From NCBI RefSeq assembly GCF_024169315.1, contig NZ_JALJWR010000001.1:4576501-4640500 (forward strand): a stretch of DNA of 64,000 bases, in the 5' to 3' direction. How positions within the stretch are numbered: the first letter of the stretch is position 1; each line of letters begins with the position of its first letter. This document shows positions 1-10,852 of the stretch, piece by piece. The notes beneath the pieces were generated by a model that saw only the letters and a program-made list of their open reading frames with translations, searched no databases and was not told where the DNA came from. Position numbers and translations under genes: made by a program. This DNA comes from Pseudomonas migulae. Lineage in GTDB: Bacteria > Pseudomonadota > Gammaproteobacteria > Pseudomonadales > Pseudomonadaceae.

Positions 1-1746
1 GGCCGAGAGGAAGTTCTTGCTGTGCAGTTCGGCGTGCATCAGCGCGTCGCGTTCTTCGGCGTCCATCGGCTCGCCGCTGTCCTGCACGGCAATGCGCAGG
101 CGTGGTTTGGCGCTGCGCTCGTCGAGGGCGACGACGATCAGGATCTCGCCTTCGTCGGTTTTCTTCAGGGCGTTTTCCAGCAGGCTCAGCAAGGTCTGGC
201 GCAGGCGCGTCGGGTCACCGCTGATGACCCGCGGTACTTGCGGCTGGATAAAGCTGATCAGCTCGACGTTCTGCTGTTCTGCCTTGGCGCGGAAGATGCT
301 CAGGCAATCTTCGATCAGCGCATTGAGATCGAACTGTACATCGTCCAGCTCGATCTGCCCGGATTCGAGTTTGGAGATGTCGAGAATCTCGTTGATCAGG
401 GTCAGCAGTTCGTTGCCGGCACTGTGGATGGTTTGCACGTAGTCGCGCTGCTTGACCGACAGAGGCGTGCCCAGCAGCAGCTCGGTCATGCCCAGCACGC
501 CATTCATCGGCGTGCGGATTTCGTGGCTGATCTTCGCCAGGAATTCGGCCTTGGCGTTGATTTCCGCGTTGCTGGCAGCGAGGTCGCGGCTGACACTGAA
601 GCGGTCTTCGGTGATGCTGCGTTGCCGTTCACTCAGGGCAATGCTCATCAACAGGCCGCTGATGCAGATGAATACCAGCAGGGCGATGATCAGGCCTTGC
701 GGTTCAATCAGCGTCAGCCCCAGCAGGGCCGGCAGGATGATCAGCGTACCGGCGTTGAATACCACCATGGCGGCCACGAAAAACCGCGCCGGGCGATAGC
801 CTTTCTGCCAATGCCAGGCACTGACGAACAACATCGTCAGGCCCGCCAGGGCGACCAGCGTGTAGGTGATGATGTTCAGTGGCAGCGTATTGACGAACAG
901 CAGCAACAGGCCGCAGACGGTGATGAGCAGGATTTCGCCGAGCAGCAGTTTGTTCAGCGGGTGCGGGCCGAGCGGGGCGAAGAAACGGTAGGCAAGCATC
1001 AGCCCGCACGGTGCGGTGAGCAGCAAGGCGAGGTAGGCGCCCGGCGTCTGCACTGAGTGCCAGTCCGGTAACCACGGTCCCGCAAGGTTCAGCAACAGCG
1101 CCAGGCTGAGCATCAACAACGCTTCACAACCCGCCAGCCACAGGCTGCTGCGCGACCGGGTGTAGGCGTATCGAATCAGGTTGTGCAGGACCAGCATGCC
1201 GATGCAGCCGAACAGCAGGCCATAGATCAACGTCTGGCTCTGATTGGCCGCGGTCATGATTGCTGATTGCAGGGTGATGTAGGGCCGCATCTGGTGTTCG
1301 GAAACCAGGCGCAGGTAAACATCGAGGGTCTTGTCGCTTTGCGGCAACGGCAACATGAAGTCGCTGTTGGGTAATGGCCGTTCACCCTGAGGCTGTTCGG
1401 TGCCGGTGTTCAACTGATCGATCAGCTTGTCGCCGTCCAGCACATACAGATTGAGGTGCGACAGGTCGGGTGCAAACACCCGCAGTAATTGCTCGTGCTT
1501 GCCAGGTGAAAGCCTGAAGCGCAGCCAGAGCGCACCGCCGGGCTCGGCCGCGGTGAGGCGTTCGAGTTCGGTGGGGCTGAATTGGTTGGTGTAGCGAGCG
1601 GAACGGATATCGCTCAGCTGCAGGTCGCCCTGTTCGTCGAGCAATATCGCCCAACCACTGCCTTGCACGGCCGCCTGGGCCGGGAGCATGCAGAGCAATG
1701 TCAGCAACGTGACAGTGAAACCTATGGCAATCCTGAGCCAGCGCAC
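1..1746 (-). CDS. retS: RetS-type hybrid sensor kinase, 5' part only
   Basis: This is the N-terminal 582 codons of a membrane hybrid sensor kinase; the ORF runs off the window start. It begins at a GTG (1746) behind GAAGGG, and translation gives a signal peptide ([10 protein letters not shown]... ending near AQAA). A periplasmic sensor region follows, then a block of hydrophobic segments (7TMR-DISM-like) and a HisKA domain. The H-box [10 protein letters not shown] has its histidine near residue 408. In P. aeruginosa, RetS (PA4856) lies next to purD exactly as here and acts on GacS to repress Rsm sRNA output, biofilm formation and T6SS. The ATPase and receiver domains are outside the window. 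Identity rests on domain order and synteny. Confidence 0.88.
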   Translation of the reverse strand, partial: MRWLRIAIGFTVTLLTLLCMLPAQAAVQGSGWAILLDEQGDLQLSDIRSARYTNQFSPTELERLTAAEPGGALWLRFRLSPGKHEQLLRVFAPDLSHLNLYVLDGDKLIDQLNTGTEQPQGERPLPNSDFMLPLPQSDKTLDVYLRLVSEHQMRPYITLQSAIMTAANQSQTLIYGLLFGCIGMLVLHNLIRYAYTRSRSSLWLAGCEALLMLSLALLLNLAGPWLPDWHSVQTPGAYLALLLTAPCGLMLAYRFFAPLGPHPLNKLLLGEILLITVCGLLLLFVNTLPLNIITYTLVALAGLTMLFVSAWHWQKGYRPARFFVAAMVVFNAGTLIILPALLGLTLIEPQGLIIALLVFICISGLLMSIALSERQRSITEDRFSVSRDLAASNAEINAKAEFLAKISHEIRTPMNGVLGMTELLLGTPLSVKQRDYVQTIHSAGNELLTLINEILDISKLESGQIELDDVQFDLNALIEDCLSIFRAKAEQQNVELISFIQPQVPRVISGDPTRLRQTLLSLLENALKKTDEGEILIVVALDERSAKPRLRIAVQDSGEPMDAEERDALMHAELHSKNFLSA

Positions 1747-1845
1747 GGCGAAATCCCTTCGTAGGTTGATGCCAGAATATAACTATGCGCGGCGCCGGAA
1801 TAGTCCGGCAAGGGGCTGAAACCCTTGCCCGACCGAATGGATCGA

Positions 1846-3141
1846 TTATTCCTGATTTTCGCCACGCTCGCGGGCAATGGCGCGGTAGCCAATGTCCTTG
1901 CGATAAAAACAGCCTTCCCAGTCAATCTTGGCCGCCAGCTTGTAAGCCTGCTGCTGGGCAGCATCGACGCTGGCGCCCATGGCGGTAGCGCAAAGCACCC
2001 GACCACCGGCCGTCACCACTTGATCATCCTTCAGCGCAGTACCGGCGTGGAAGACTTTGCCTTCCAGCGCGGCCGCTGCATCCAGGCCGTTGATGGCGAC
2101 GCCTTTAGCGTAGTCGCCAGGATAGCCGCCTGCCGCCAGCACGATGCCGACGCTCGGGCGTGGATCCCACTGGGCTTCGACCTTGTCCAGCGCTTGGGCC
2201 AAAGCGGCTTCGACCAGCAACACCAGGCTCGACTGCAAGCGCAGCATAACCGGTTGGGTCTCAGGGTCGCCGAAACGGCAGTTGAATTCGATGACTTTTG
2301 GGTTACCAGCCTTGTCGATCATCAAGCCAGCATAGAGGAAACCGGTGTAGACGTTGCCTTCTTCAGCCATGCCGCGCACGGTTGGCCAGATCACCAGGTC
2401 CATGACGCGCTTGTGCACTTCGCTGGTAACGACCGGTGCCGGGGAGTAAGCACCCATGCCACCGGTGTTCGGGCCGGTATCGCCGTCGCCGACGCGTTTG
2501 TGGTCCTGGCTGGTGGCCATCGGCAATACGTTCTTGCCGTCGACCATGACGATGAAGCTGGCTTCTTCGCCGTCCAGGAATTCTTCGATGACCACGCGCG
2601 AACCGGCGTCGCCGAACGCGTTGCCTGCGAGCATGTCGCGCACGGCGTCTTCGGCTTCGGCCAGTGTCATGGCGACGATCACGCCTTTACCGGCGGCCAG
2701 GCCGTCGGCCTTGATCACGATCGGTGCGCCTTTTTCACGCAGATAAGCCAGGGCTGGCTCGATCTCGGTGAAGTTCTGGTAGTCGGCGGTCGGGATCTTG
2801 TGACGCGCCAGGAAATCCTTGGTGAACGCTTTCGAGCCTTCCAGCTGGGCAGCGCCCGCGGTCGGGCCGAAGCAATCGAGGCCACGGGAGCGGAACAGGT
2901 CGACGACGCCGGCAACCAGTGGCACTTCCGGGCCGACGATGGTCAGGGAAACGTTCTTCTCGGCGAAGTCGGCGAGTTGTTCCAGTGCGAGCACATCGAT
3001 AGCGACGTTCTCGCACTTGGCTTCAATGGCGGTGCCGGCGTTGCCGGGAGCCACGAATACCTTCTGCACGCGCGGATCCTGAGCCACTTTCCAGGCCAGG
3101 GCGTGTTCACGGCCACCGCTGCCAATGATCAAAACATTCAT
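1846..3141 (-). CDS. purD: Phosphoribosylamine--glycine ligase (GAR synthetase)
   Basis: This cytoplasmic enzyme ligates glycine to phosphoribosylamine, using ATP, in the second step of de novo purine synthesis. The 431-residue product is full length. It opens with the N-domain motif MNVLIIGSGGREHALAWK, has the ATP-grasp region (IVIKADGLAAGKGVIVA near residues 135-150) and the metal-site segment EFNCRFGDPETQ. It lies downstream of purH on the same strand, but a REPIN-bearing spacer of about 150 bases separates them, so co-transcription is possible but not certain. A short hairpin (1807-1829) lies in the spacer before retS. Confidence 0.98.
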   Translation of the reverse strand: MNVLIIGSGGREHALAWKVAQDPRVQKVFVAPGNAGTAIEAKCENVAIDVLALEQLADFAEKNVSLTIVGPEVPLVAGVVDLFRSRGLDCFGPTAGAAQLEGSKAFTKDFLARHKIPTADYQNFTEIEPALAYLREKGAPIVIKADGLAAGKGVIVAMTLAEAEDAVRDMLAGNAFGDAGSRVVIEEFLDGEEASFIVMVDGKNVLPMATSQDHKRVGDGDTGPNTGGMGAYSPAPVVTSEVHKRVMDLVIWPTVRGMAEEGNVYTGFLYAGLMIDKAGNPKVIEFNCRFGDPETQPVMLRLQSSLVLLVEAALAQALDKVEAQWDPRPSVGIVLAAGGYPGDYAKGVAINGLDAAAALEGKVFHAGTALKDDQVVTAGGRVLCATAMGASVDAAQQQAYKLAAKIDWEGCFYRKDIGYRAIARERGENQE

Positions 3142-3195
3142 TTCAAAAACCTCGGATGACGCTAATTCTGTGGGAGCACCGCTGAGATGCTTTTC

Positions 3196-3282
3196 TGTGG
3201 GAGCTGGCTTGCCTGCGATAGCATCGCCTCGGACTACCTGACAGACCGAGGTGCCTGCATCGCGGGCAAGCCCGCTCCCACA
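3196..3282. repeat. REPIN (inverted REP pair)
   Basis: Two inverted REP arms, TGTGGGAGCTGGCTTGCC and GGGCAAGCCCGCTCCCACA, face each other across about 45 bases between purH and purD. An additional arm remnant (CTGTGGGAGCA) lies just before it near 3170. These elements are non-coding and are spread by RAYT transposases acting in trans. Confidence 0.9.
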
Positions 3283-3296
3283 GTTGATCGTCGTGC

Positions 3297-4904
3297 TTAG
3301 TGACGGAAGTGGCGCATGCCAGTAAAGACCATGGCGATGCCAGCTTCATCAGCCGCTGCAATCACTTCTGCATCACGCATCGAGCCGCCCGGCTGGATCA
3401 CCGCGGTGATGCCGACCTTGGCCGCATTGTCCAGACCGTCGCGGAACGGGAAGAATGCGTCGGAAGCCATCACCGAACCGGCGACCTGCAAGCCGGCATG
3501 TTCAGCCTTGATCGCAGCGATACGCGCGGAGTTCACGCGGCTCATCTGGCCAGCGCCGACACCGATGGTCTGACGGTTCTTGGCGTAGACGATGGCGTTG
3601 GACTTCACATACTTGGCGACTTTCCAGGCGAAGATCAGGTCGTTGATTTCCTGTTCGGTCGGTGCACGCTTGGTCACGACTTTCAGGTCATCGGCGCCGA
3701 TCATGCCGATGTCGCGGCTCTGCACCAGCAGGCCACCGTTGACGCGTTTGTAGTCCCACGCAGCGGCGCGGTCAGCCGACCACTCGCCACAGGCCAGCAG
3801 GCGTACGTTGGCTTTTGCCGCGACGATGGCGCGGGCTTCTTCGCTGACGCTTGGGGCGATGATCACTTCGACGAACTGACGCTCGACGATAGCCTTGGCA
3901 GTCTCGGCATCCAGTTCGCGGTTGAAGGCGATGATGCCGCCGAATGCGGATTCGGTGTCGGTGGCGTAGGCCAGTTCGTAGGCCTGGCGGATACCGCCTT
4001 CGGCGTCCGGGCTCACGGCAACGCCGCACGGGTTAGCATGCTTGACGATCACGCAGGCCGGCTTGACGAAGCTCTTCACGCATTCCAGCGCGGCGTCGGT
4101 GTCGGCCACGTTGTTGTACGACAGCTCTTTGCCTTGCAGTTGGGTCGCGGTGGCAATGCCCACTTCGGCAGGCTTGGCTTCCACGTAGAACGCCGCGCTC
4201 TGGTGCGGGTTCTCGCCGTAACGCATTTCCTGAGCCTTGACGAACTGGCTGTTGAAGGTGCGCGGGAATTCGCTGCGACCTTCGGTGCTGAGGGTGTCAG
4301 CGGCCTGGTTCACGGTGCCCATGTAGTTGGCGATCATGCCGTCGTAGGCCGCGGTGTGTTCGAAGGCCTTGAGCATCAGGTCGAAACGCTGCGCGTAGGT
4401 CAGGCCGCCGGCCTTGAGGCCTTCGAGGACGCTGGCGTAGTCGCTGGCATTCACCACGATGGCCACGTCTTTATGGTTTTTTGCAGCCGAACGGACCATG
4501 GTCGGGCCGCCGATGTCGATGTTCTCGATGGCGGTCGGCAGGTCGCAGCCTGGCTTGTTGATGGTGGCTTCGAACGGGTACAGGTTGACCGCGACCAGAT
4601 CGATCGGCTTGATGCCGTGTTCGTTCATGATGGCGTCGTCGATACCGCGACGACCGAGGATCCCGCCGTGGATTTTCGGGTGCAGGGTTTTCACCCGACC
4701 GTCCATCATTTCTGCGAAACCGGTGTAATCCGCGACTTCCACTGCGGCAACACCGTTGTCGCGCAGCAGCTTGAACGTTCCGCCGGTGGAGAGGATCTCG
4801 ACGCCCAGGGCTTCAAGCTCTTTGGCGAATTCGAGGATCCCGGTCTTGTCGGAAACGCTGATCAAGGCGCGGCGGATCGGCAGGCGGGTAGTCTGGTCGG
4901 TCAT
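3297..4904 (-). CDS. purH: Bifunctional AICAR formyltransferase/IMP cyclohydrolase
   Basis: The product catalyses the last two steps of IMP synthesis: formylation of AICAR, then ring closure. The N-terminal MGS-like cyclohydrolase domain ([18 protein letters not shown], about residues 1-145) is followed by the AICARFT domain with the conserved KHANPCG. I chose the start MTDQTTRLP (4904), giving 535 residues, the usual length. An upstream in-frame ATG (4937) adds 11 residues that lie in the terminator spacer after fis. The gene follows fis but is separated from it by that terminator-like hairpin. Confidence 0.97.
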   Translation of the reverse strand: MTDQTTRLPIRRALISVSDKTGILEFAKELEALGVEILSTGGTFKLLRDNGVAAVEVADYTGFAEMMDGRVKTLHPKIHGGILGRRGIDDAIMNEHGIKPIDLVAVNLYPFEATINKPGCDLPTAIENIDIGGPTMVRSAAKNHKDVAIVVNASDYASVLEGLKAGGLTYAQRFDLMLKAFEHTAAYDGMIANYMGTVNQAADTLSTEGRSEFPRTFNSQFVKAQEMRYGENPHQSAAFYVEAKPAEVGIATATQLQGKELSYNNVADTDAALECVKSFVKPACVIVKHANPCGVAVSPDAEGGIRQAYELAYATDTESAFGGIIAFNRELDAETAKAIVERQFVEVIIAPSVSEEARAIVAAKANVRLLACGEWSADRAAAWDYKRVNGGLLVQSRDIGMIGADDLKVVTKRAPTEQEINDLIFAWKVAKYVKSNAIVYAKNRQTIGVGAGQMSRVNSARIAAIKAEHAGLQVAGSVMASDAFFPFRDGLDNAAKVGITAVIQPGGSMRDAEVIAAADEAGIAMVFTGMRHFRH

Positions 4905-4935
4905 TTCAATTTCCATCAAAAGCAAAGGAGTCAGC

Positions 4936-4968
4936 AAAAAAGGCGACCGTTTTTACGCGGGCGCCTTT
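4936..4968 (-). terminator. Rho-independent terminator or attenuator after fis
   Basis: On the minus strand AAAGGCG pairs with CGCCTTT around a 16-base loop and is followed by a run of Ts. It sits 17 bases after the fis stop and before purH, so it could end the dusB-fis transcript or attenuate read-through into purH. Confidence 0.75.
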
Positions 4969-4985
4969 CTGGTTTGATTGAATGC

Positions 4986-5306
4986 TTACAGCAAATCGTA
5001 CTGCTTGAGTTTCTTGCGCAGGGTGCCTCGGTTCAGTCCGAGCAGCTCGCTGGCCTTGGTCTGGTTGCCCTTGACGTAGTTCATCACGCACTCGAGCAGG
5101 GGCGCCTCGACTTCGGAGAGCACCAGGTTGTACACATCCGTGACGGCAGCGCCCTCAAGGTGGGCGAAATAATTGTGCAGCGCCTTCTCGACACTGCCGC
5201 GAAGGGTCTGACCTTCTTCGCTCGGCGTGTTGAGGTGCTGTTTCAAATTCACGTTGTCGCTCACGGGTGCTGTTCCACTCACTAAAGTCTCGGTCATCAT
5301 CGTCAT
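4986..5306 (-). CDS. fis: DNA-binding protein Fis
   Basis: This nucleoid-associated protein bends DNA and modulates rRNA and other growth-phase promoters. The 106-residue product has the C-terminal helix-turn-helix [19 protein letters not shown], which is nearly invariant in the family. The N-terminal arm is longer than in E. coli, as is usual in Pseudomonas. The ATG at 5306 overlaps the dusB stop codon (ATGA) and has GAGGTGG upstream, so fis is translationally coupled to dusB, the same arrangement as in enterobacteria. Confidence 0.97.
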   Translation of the reverse strand: MTMMTETLVSGTAPVSDNVNLKQHLNTPSEEGQTLRGSVEKALHNYFAHLEGAAVTDVYNLVLSEVEAPLLECVMNYVKGNQTKASELLGLNRGTLRKKLKQYDLL

Positions 5307-6313
5307 GCGGCCACCTCTTCTCCGTCCCCTGTCAGGCTCTTGTAACGTTCGGCGAAGAAGCCCTGAACGTTGGCGCATTGTGCTTCCGTATCTTCCAAAC
5401 GATTGAAGTGGGCGCGGAACTCCCTGGCGCCCGGCAAGGTTGCGAGATACCAGCCCACATGCTTTCGAGCAATGCGTACGCCCATGACATCCCCATAGAA
5501 GACGTGCAGCGCAGCCAGATGCTCTAGCAGAATGCGTTCCACCTCGATCAGTTCCAGCGCCGGGAGTTTCTCGCCGGTACGCAGGAAATGGTCGATCTCG
5601 CGAAAAATCCATGGCCGCCCCTGGGCAGCCCGTCCAACCAGCAATCCATCGGCACCGGTCGCGTCGAGCACGTATCGCGCCTTCTCCGGTGAATCGATGT
5701 CGCCATTGGCGAAGACCGGAATCGACACCGCCTGCTTGATCGCGGCAATGGTGTCGTACTCGGCTTCACCGGTGTACAGATCGGCACGGGTGCGGCCGTG
5801 AACCGCCAGCGCCGTGATGCCTGCCTGCTCGGCGATCTTCGCCACCGTCAGGCCGTTCTTGTTGTCCCGGTCCCAGCCGGTACGGATCTTCAGGGTGACC
5901 GGCACATCAACCGCAGCCACCACGGCCTGCAGGATCTCGGTCACCAGTGCTTCGTCCTTCAACAGTGCAGAACCGGCGGCCTTGTTGCAGACCTTCTTCG
6001 CCGGACAGCCCATGTTGATATCAATAATCTGTGCGCCCAGTTCGACGTTGGCCCGGGCTGCATCCGCCAGCATCTGTGCATCCCCACCGGCGATCTGTAC
6101 CGAGCGTGGCTCAGGATCGCCTTCGTGGATCATGCGCATGCGCGATTTGCGGGTGTTCCACAAACTCATGTCGCTGGTGACCATTTCCGAAACTACAAGT
6201 CCTGCGCCCAGTCGCTTGCACAGCTGACGAAAGGGCTGATCGGTGACACCCGCCATAGGGGCGAGAATCAAGCCGTTGTGCAATGTGTATGGACCGATGC
6301 GTACCGCCGACAT
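5303..6313 (-). CDS. dusB: tRNA-dihydrouridine synthase B
   Basis: This FMN enzyme reduces specific uridines in the tRNA D-loop. The 336-residue product has a TIM-barrel with [13 protein letters not shown] at the N-terminus and the active-site motif [16 protein letters not shown]; Cys103 is the likely catalytic acid. VFANGDI and [13 protein letters not shown] form the flavin-phosphate side, and the C-terminal helical domain is present. It is the first gene of the dusB-fis operon, and the 185-base region upstream (6314-6498) must hold its promoter. Confidence 0.97.
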   Translation of the reverse strand: MSAVRIGPYTLHNGLILAPMAGVTDQPFRQLCKRLGAGLVVSEMVTSDMSLWNTRKSRMRMIHEGDPEPRSVQIAGGDAQMLADAARANVELGAQIIDINMGCPAKKVCNKAAGSALLKDEALVTEILQAVVAAVDVPVTLKIRTGWDRDNKNGLTVAKIAEQAGITALAVHGRTRADLYTGEAEYDTIAAIKQAVSIPVFANGDIDSPEKARYVLDATGADGLLVGRAAQGRPWIFREIDHFLRTGEKLPALELIEVERILLEHLAALHVFYGDVMGVRIARKHVGWYLATLPGAREFRAHFNRLEDTEAQCANVQGFFAERYKSLTGDGEEVAA

Positions 6314-6498
6314 AGGACTTCCCTGTTGTGGGGCCGGATCATGAGAGTTCGAAAAAGGGTTGGCATGATACCCGCTCTCGATGACTGGATAAAGGCTGAA
6401 TTGAACAAAATCTGAACAGTTATTCTGTTATCGCCAGCAGTTTGGTATGAGCGGTCGCTGTCAGAAATGTGCCGCCAAACCCGTAACACTGAACCGTT

Positions 6499-7728
6499 TC
6501 ACTCGGGTGAGTGGAAGCTCAGGCTGTAGTTCACGGCTTTTGCGCCTGGGTCGAGAATGTCCAGGGCGATGTGGATCGGCGTTTGCGGGGGCATTTCCGC
6601 CATGCCTTCGAGATCGCCGTTGAGGTACTCGCCGGGCTTGAAGCGGCGGCTGGCGATCAGGTGGCCGTTGAGGTCGGCAAAGCGCAACTCCAGCAGCGGG
6701 AACGGCTGGGAGAAGGGCGCACGGTTGTAGATGATCGCGTCGACCACCAGCGCGCCGTTGAACTCCGGATGGCTGCGCACCACCAGGTTGCTGCTCTTGA
6801 TTTTCGCGATGTCGACTTTGGATGGCACGGTGCATCCGATTTGTGGGCACACCTGCTGGAACCACGGACGGTACTGATCCTGGCGCGCCAGTTCGTCGAA
6901 GTGATAGGCGATGTACTGGCCGACGAGTGCGCCGGCACCGAGCAGGATCAGCAGCAACCAGAGAAAACGTCGACCCCAGGGTGACCGGCGTTTCTGCCAG
7001 TCGAGTTGCAGCGGGTCATCGGTCAGGTCTTGCAGGGCCTCGGCGTGAAAGGCCGGCTCGCTGCGTTCGCGTCGCTTGCGCAGGGGCTCTATCGAAGGCA
7101 GGTCGTCGATTTCATCAGCCGCATCGGTCGCTGACAGGCGTTCGTGATGAAGCGGGGCGTCGAGCGGATCATTCAGGCGCAGTTGCGGCGGAAGAGACTC
7201 GTTTTCCAGTTCCATCGGTTCCAGGGACAGCGACGGTTCGGTGCGCGAGGGGCTGCTCGGCTCGATGATCGGTTCTGGCGTGATCGTGGCTTCAGCCGCT
7301 TCAGCGCGATCGGCAGCCGATTCGCTGAACAGGCTGTCGGACCAGGGTTCTTCGTCGTGCTCGACGGTATCCCGGCGGGCACTCAGGCTGTCTTCGCGGT
7401 GACGACCGAACTCGGTGGTCGGCTGGATTTCCCGTTGCTCGAGCCGGGCGAGTTCTTCGTCCAGGTCCAGGCTGTCCAGGTCGAGTTCAGCGGCTGACCA
7501 CTGTTTCTGGCTGATGGCCCGTGGTTCTGGCGCGGCTGTCTCAACGATGGCCGGAGCAACCGGGGGGATCACTTCCTTGCCTGCCTGCTCAAGCAGTTGC
7601 TTGGCGGCGTTGAACACCTGCAGGCACGAGCCGCAACGAACCACCCCACGGGCCACGCTCAATTGAGCATGGCTGACGCGGAAGCTGGTTTGGCAATGCG
7701 GGCACTGAGTGACGAAGCTGTCGGTCAT
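6499..7728 (-). CDS. Zinc-ribbon/DUF3426 membrane protein
   Basis: This is a 409-residue protein of unknown function, conserved at this position in Pseudomonas (PA4851 region). It has an N-terminal MJ0042-type zinc ribbon with Cys pairs at 9/12 and 32/35, then a long acidic low-complexity linker (about 50-245). One transmembrane helix (about 254-275) follows, then a C-terminal DUF3426 domain with VNYSLSFHSPE at the end. The predicted topology puts the zinc ribbon in the cytoplasm and DUF3426 in the periplasm. It lies 30 bases downstream of prmA and probably shares its transcript. Confidence 0.88.
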   Translation of the reverse strand: MTDSFVTQCPHCQTSFRVSHAQLSVARGVVRCGSCLQVFNAAKQLLEQAGKEVIPPVAPAIVETAAPEPRAISQKQWSAAELDLDSLDLDEELARLEQREIQPTTEFGRHREDSLSARRDTVEHDEEPWSDSLFSESAADRAEAAEATITPEPIIEPSSPSRTEPSLSLEPMELENESLPPQLRLNDPLDAPLHHERLSATDAADEIDDLPSIEPLRKRRERSEPAFHAEALQDLTDDPLQLDWQKRRSPWGRRFLWLLLILLGAGALVGQYIAYHFDELARQDQYRPWFQQVCPQIGCTVPSKVDIAKIKSSNLVVRSHPEFNGALVVDAIIYNRAPFSQPFPLLELRFADLNGHLIASRRFKPGEYLNGDLEGMAEMPPQTPIHIALDILDPGAKAVNYSLSFHSPE

Positions 7729-7758
7729 GCGGCGATCCGGATTATGCAGGCGCTCATT

Positions 7759-8637
7759 CTAGCGCCGACGGCCAGTGATGCGCACCCAGCCATCGCGATT
7801 GGCGATCGGGTCCAGATCGAAATCCTGCGCGTAGGCGTTGGCAACCTCTTCGCCTTGTTCGGCAAGAATGCCGGACAGTGCCAGGCGACCACCCGGCTTG
7901 ACCAGGCTGGACAATTGCGGTGCCAGCGACACCAGCGGGCCGGCAAGGATGTTGGCCACCAGCACGTCGGCCTGAACCTGCGGCAGGTCCTCCGGCAGGT
8001 ACAGCGGGAACAGCGCTTCGGCGATGTTGTTGCGCCCGGCGTTGTCGCGGGAAGCTTCCAGCGCTTGTACGTCGATGTCGGTGCCTACAGCTTCCTTGGC
8101 GCCGAGCAACAGGGCGGCTATCGCCAGGATCCCCGAGCCGCAACCGAAGTCCAGCACGTTGCAGTCTTTCAGATCCTGACCGTCGAGCCATTCCAGGCAC
8201 AGCGCGGTGGTCGGGTGGGTGCCGGTGCCAAAGGCGAGGCCCGGATCCAGCAGAATGTTCACGGCGTCGGGTTCAGGGGCAGCGTGCCAGCTTGGAACGA
8301 TCCACAGGCGCTGGCCGAAGCGCATTGGCTGGAAATCGTCCATCCAGGTGCGTTCCCAGTCCTGGTCTTCGATGACTTCGCTGTGATGCTCGGGCAGCGG
8401 GCTGCCGGTCAGCAACTCAAGGTGGGCCAGCACGGTGGCGGCTTCGGTGCCACCTTCGAATAGGGCCAGCAGGTGCGTGTGCGACCACAACGGGGTGGTG
8501 TTGAGCTCAGGTTCGAAGATCGGCTGATCTTCGGCGTCCATGAACGTCACCGATACGGCGCCCACTTCAAGGAAAGCGTCTTCGTAGGTTTCGGCTTGTT
8601 CTGGGCTGATGGCGAGACGGACTTGCAGCCAAGGCAT
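7759..8637 (-). CDS. prmA: Ribosomal protein L11 methyltransferase
   Basis: The product trimethylates ribosomal protein L11 using S-adenosylmethionine. I place the start at [16 protein letters not shown] (8637), behind AAAGGTG, giving 292 residues, the family norm. The longer ORF to 8808 runs back into intergenic repeat sequence. The SAM motif is [15 protein letters not shown], followed by the acceptor-side [12 protein letters not shown]. It is upstream of, and close to, the DUF3426 gene. Confidence 0.97.
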   Translation of the reverse strand: MPWLQVRLAISPEQAETYEDAFLEVGAVSVTFMDAEDQPIFEPELNTTPLWSHTHLLALFEGGTEAATVLAHLELLTGSPLPEHHSEVIEDQDWERTWMDDFQPMRFGQRLWIVPSWHAAPEPDAVNILLDPGLAFGTGTHPTTALCLEWLDGQDLKDCNVLDFGCGSGILAIAALLLGAKEAVGTDIDVQALEASRDNAGRNNIAEALFPLYLPEDLPQVQADVLVANILAGPLVSLAPQLSSLVKPGGRLALSGILAEQGEEVANAYAQDFDLDPIANRDGWVRITGRRR

Positions 8638-8757
8638 GGCGGGCACCTTTGAAAAATATTGATTGCAGCCTAGCGGGCTGCGAGAAGCGCGCAAGTTTAC
8701 GCGAGCGCGGCGCAGAAGACGACCGGGTAGGCATGGATCAGGGGTGAACAAATCACC

Positions 8758-8891
8758 TGTGGCGAGGGGGTTTGCCCCCGTTCGGCTGCGCAGCAGACGC
8801 AAAACCATTCAGCCGCGCAGCATCAGGAAAATCCGGATCGACTGTTTTGGGACCGCTTCGCAGTCCAACGGGGGCAAGCCCCCTCGCCACA
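8758..8891. repeat. REPIN of the GGCGAGGGGG type
   Basis: TGTGGCGAGGGGGTTTGCCC and its inverted partner GGGCAAGCCCCCTCGCCACA lie 134 bases apart end to end, between prmA and the accBC terminator. With the terminator they account for most of the 326-base gap 8638-8963. The arm sequence differs from the GTGGGAGCGGG elements, so this is a separate REP subfamily (see also 31419). Confidence 0.88.
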
Positions 8892-8920
8892 AGGGAGTTG
8901 TGTTTGGCAATCTCCAGAAA

Positions 8921-8950
8921 CAACAAAGCCGCCCGAAGGCGGCTTTGTTG
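8921..8950. terminator. Terminator after accBC
   Basis: CAACAAAGCCGCC and GGCGGCTTTGTTG form a perfect stem with a 4-base loop, 13 bases past the accC stop. The AT-rich foot is symmetrical, so it could act on either strand. Its position fits the end of accB-accC. Confidence 0.85.
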
Positions 8951-8963
8951 ATCGGGCTAAAGC

Positions 8964-10322
8964 TTAGTGCTTGTCGCCAGCCAGCTTGTGTTCCAGGTAG
9001 TGGATGTTGATCCCACCTTTGCAGAAGCCTTCATCGCGGACCAGATCGCGGTGCAGCGGGATGTTGGTCTTGATCCCGTCGACAACGATTTCGTCCAGCG
9101 CGTTGCGCATGCGCGCCAACGCTTCGTCACGGGTTGCGCCGTAGGTGATCAGCTTGCCGATCAACGAATCGTAGTTCGGCGGAACGGCATAGCCACTGTA
9201 CAGGTGCGAATCGACGCGAACGCCGTTGCCGCCCGGAGCGTGGAAATGCTTGACCGTGCCCGGGCTCGGCATGAAGGTTTTCGGGTCTTCGGCGTTGATC
9301 CGGCATTCCAGTGCGTGACCGCGGATGACGACGTCTTCCTGGGTGTACGACAGCTTGTTGCCAGCGGCGATGCTGAGCATCTCCTTGACGATGTCGATGC
9401 CGGTGACCATTTCCGAAACCGGGTGCTCAACCTGAACGCGGGTGTTCATTTCGATGAAATAGAACGCGCCGTTCTCGTACAGGAACTCGAAAGTGCCCGC
9501 GCCACGGTAGTTGATGTCGATGCACGCCTTGACGCAGCGAGCGAGGACTTCAGCGCGTGCTTTCTCGTCGATGCCCGGTGCCGGCGCTTCTTCGAGAACC
9601 TTCTGGTGACGACGTTGCAGCGAGCAATCGCGGTCGCCCAGATGGATGGCGTGGCCCTGACCGTCGGAAAGTACCTGAACTTCCACGTGACGTGGGTTGG
9701 TCAGGAATTTTTCCAGGTAGACCATCGGGTTGCCGAACGCCGCGCCTGCTTCGGAGCGGGTCAGTTTCGCCGAGGAGATCAGGTCTTCTTCTTTATGCAC
9801 AACGCGCATGCCGCGACCACCGCCGCCGCCAGCGGCTTTGATGATCACCGGATAACCGACTTCGCGACCGATGCGCAGAGCGGTTTCTTCGTCTTCCGGC
9901 AGCGGGCCGTCGGAACCCGGAACAGTTGGAACGCCAGCCGCGATCATGGCGTGCTTGGCCGAAACCTTGTCGCCCATCAGGCGAATGGTGTCGGCTTTCG
10001 GGCCAATGAAGGCGAAGCCGGAGTTCTCGACCTGTTCAGCGAAATCAGCGTTTTCCGCAAGGAAACCGTAGCCAGGGTGAATGGCGGTAGCGCCGGTCAC
10101 TTCAGCCGCAGCGATGATTGCCGGGATGTGCAGGTAAGAGTGGGCGGCCGAGGCCGGACCGATGCAGACGGATTCGTCTGCCAGGCCCAGGTGCATCAGC
10201 TCTTTGTCGGCCTTGGAGTAAACGGCGACGGTCTTGATGCCCATCTCTTTGCAGGCACGCAGAATCCGCAGTGCGATCTCACCGCGGTTGGCGATCAGAA
10301 CTTTTTCCAACTTCGCAGTCAT
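8964..10322 (-). CDS. accC: Acetyl-CoA carboxylase, biotin carboxylase subunit
   Basis: The product carboxylates the biotin of AccB using ATP and bicarbonate, the first half-reaction of malonyl-CoA synthesis. The 452-residue protein starts at [16 protein letters not shown] (10322), behind GGAG; an earlier ATG (10343) leaves less room for the accB stop. The glycine-rich ATP-grasp loop ([14 protein letters not shown]), the [12 protein letters not shown] segment and [15 protein letters not shown] are all present. It lies 17 bases after accB. Confidence 0.98.
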   Translation of the reverse strand: MTAKLEKVLIANRGEIALRILRACKEMGIKTVAVYSKADKELMHLGLADESVCIGPASAAHSYLHIPAIIAAAEVTGATAIHPGYGFLAENADFAEQVENSGFAFIGPKADTIRLMGDKVSAKHAMIAAGVPTVPGSDGPLPEDEETALRIGREVGYPVIIKAAGGGGGRGMRVVHKEEDLISSAKLTRSEAGAAFGNPMVYLEKFLTNPRHVEVQVLSDGQGHAIHLGDRDCSLQRRHQKVLEEAPAPGIDEKARAEVLARCVKACIDINYRGAGTFEFLYENGAFYFIEMNTRVQVEHPVSEMVTGIDIVKEMLSIAAGNKLSYTQEDVVIRGHALECRINAEDPKTFMPSPGTVKHFHAPGGNGVRVDSHLYSGYAVPPNYDSLIGKLITYGATRDEALARMRNALDEIVVDGIKTNIPLHRDLVRDEGFCKGGINIHYLEHKLAGDKH

Positions 10323-10339
10323 CAAAGTTTCTCCGCGGT

Positions 10340-10804
10340 TCAAACGATGGTGAACAGCGGTTGGTCGTACTCAACCGGCTGGCCGTCTTCGACGAGGATG
10401 GATTCGATCACACCGCTGGTTTCAGCTTCGATGTGGTTCATCATCTTCATGGCTTCGACGATGCACAGGGTGTCGCCTTTCTTCACGGTCTGGCCAACTT
10501 CAACGAAGGATGGCGAGCTTGGGGAAGACTTGCGATAGAAGGTGCCGACCATCGGCGAACGGGCAACGGTGCCGTTCAGGACAGGTGCGGCCGGAGCAGC
10601 AGGAGCGGCAGCGGCGGCAACCGGAGCAGCAGCGGCAGGCGCTGGAGCCGGAGCGTGCATTGGAGCCGGTGCGTAGTACTGCTGAGCCGGAGTCTTGCTA
10701 TGGCGGCTGATGCGTACGGACTCTTCGCCTTCCTTGATCTCGAGCTCGTCGATGCCGGACTCTTCCAGCAATTCGATCAGTTTCTTAACTTTACGGATAT
10801 CCAT
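10340..10804 (-). CDS. accB: Biotin carboxyl carrier protein of acetyl-CoA carboxylase
   Basis: This carrier shuttles carboxyl groups from AccC to the carboxyltransferase. The 154-residue product has an N-terminal segment, an Ala/Pro-rich flexible linker (about residues 46-75) and a C-terminal biotinyl domain. Its EAMKMMN motif has the biotinylated lysine at position 120. It is first in the accB-accC pair, 48 bases downstream of aroQ, which matches the usual Pseudomonas order aroQ-accB-accC. Confidence 0.98.
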   Translation of the reverse strand: MDIRKVKKLIELLEESGIDELEIKEGEESVRISRHSKTPAQQYYAPAPMHAPAPAPAAAAPVAAAAAPAAPAAPVLNGTVARSPMVGTFYRKSSPSSPSFVEVGQTVKKGDTLCIVEAMKMMNHIEAETSGVIESILVEDGQPVEYDQPLFTIV

Positions 10805-10852
10805 GAATCATCAACTCCCAAGGGTCGGTCAGGGGCGTTTAACGCTTGTTGT

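Noticed and set aside
1807..1829. Hairpin GGCAAGGG-N7-CCCTTGCC between purD and retS
   Set aside because: A perfect 8-base stem but no T run on either side and in a spacer of only about 100 bases; not enough to call a terminator.
3300..5285. 661-codon plus-strand ORF opposite purH and fis
   Set aside because: It runs antisense to genes with unmistakable family motifs; its translation is rich in Gly, His, Asp and Val with no domain, typical of antisense frames in GC-rich DNA.
8967..10538. 523-codon plus-strand ORF opposite accC
   Set aside because: Antisense shadow of the accC frame; accC is certain from sequence motifs.
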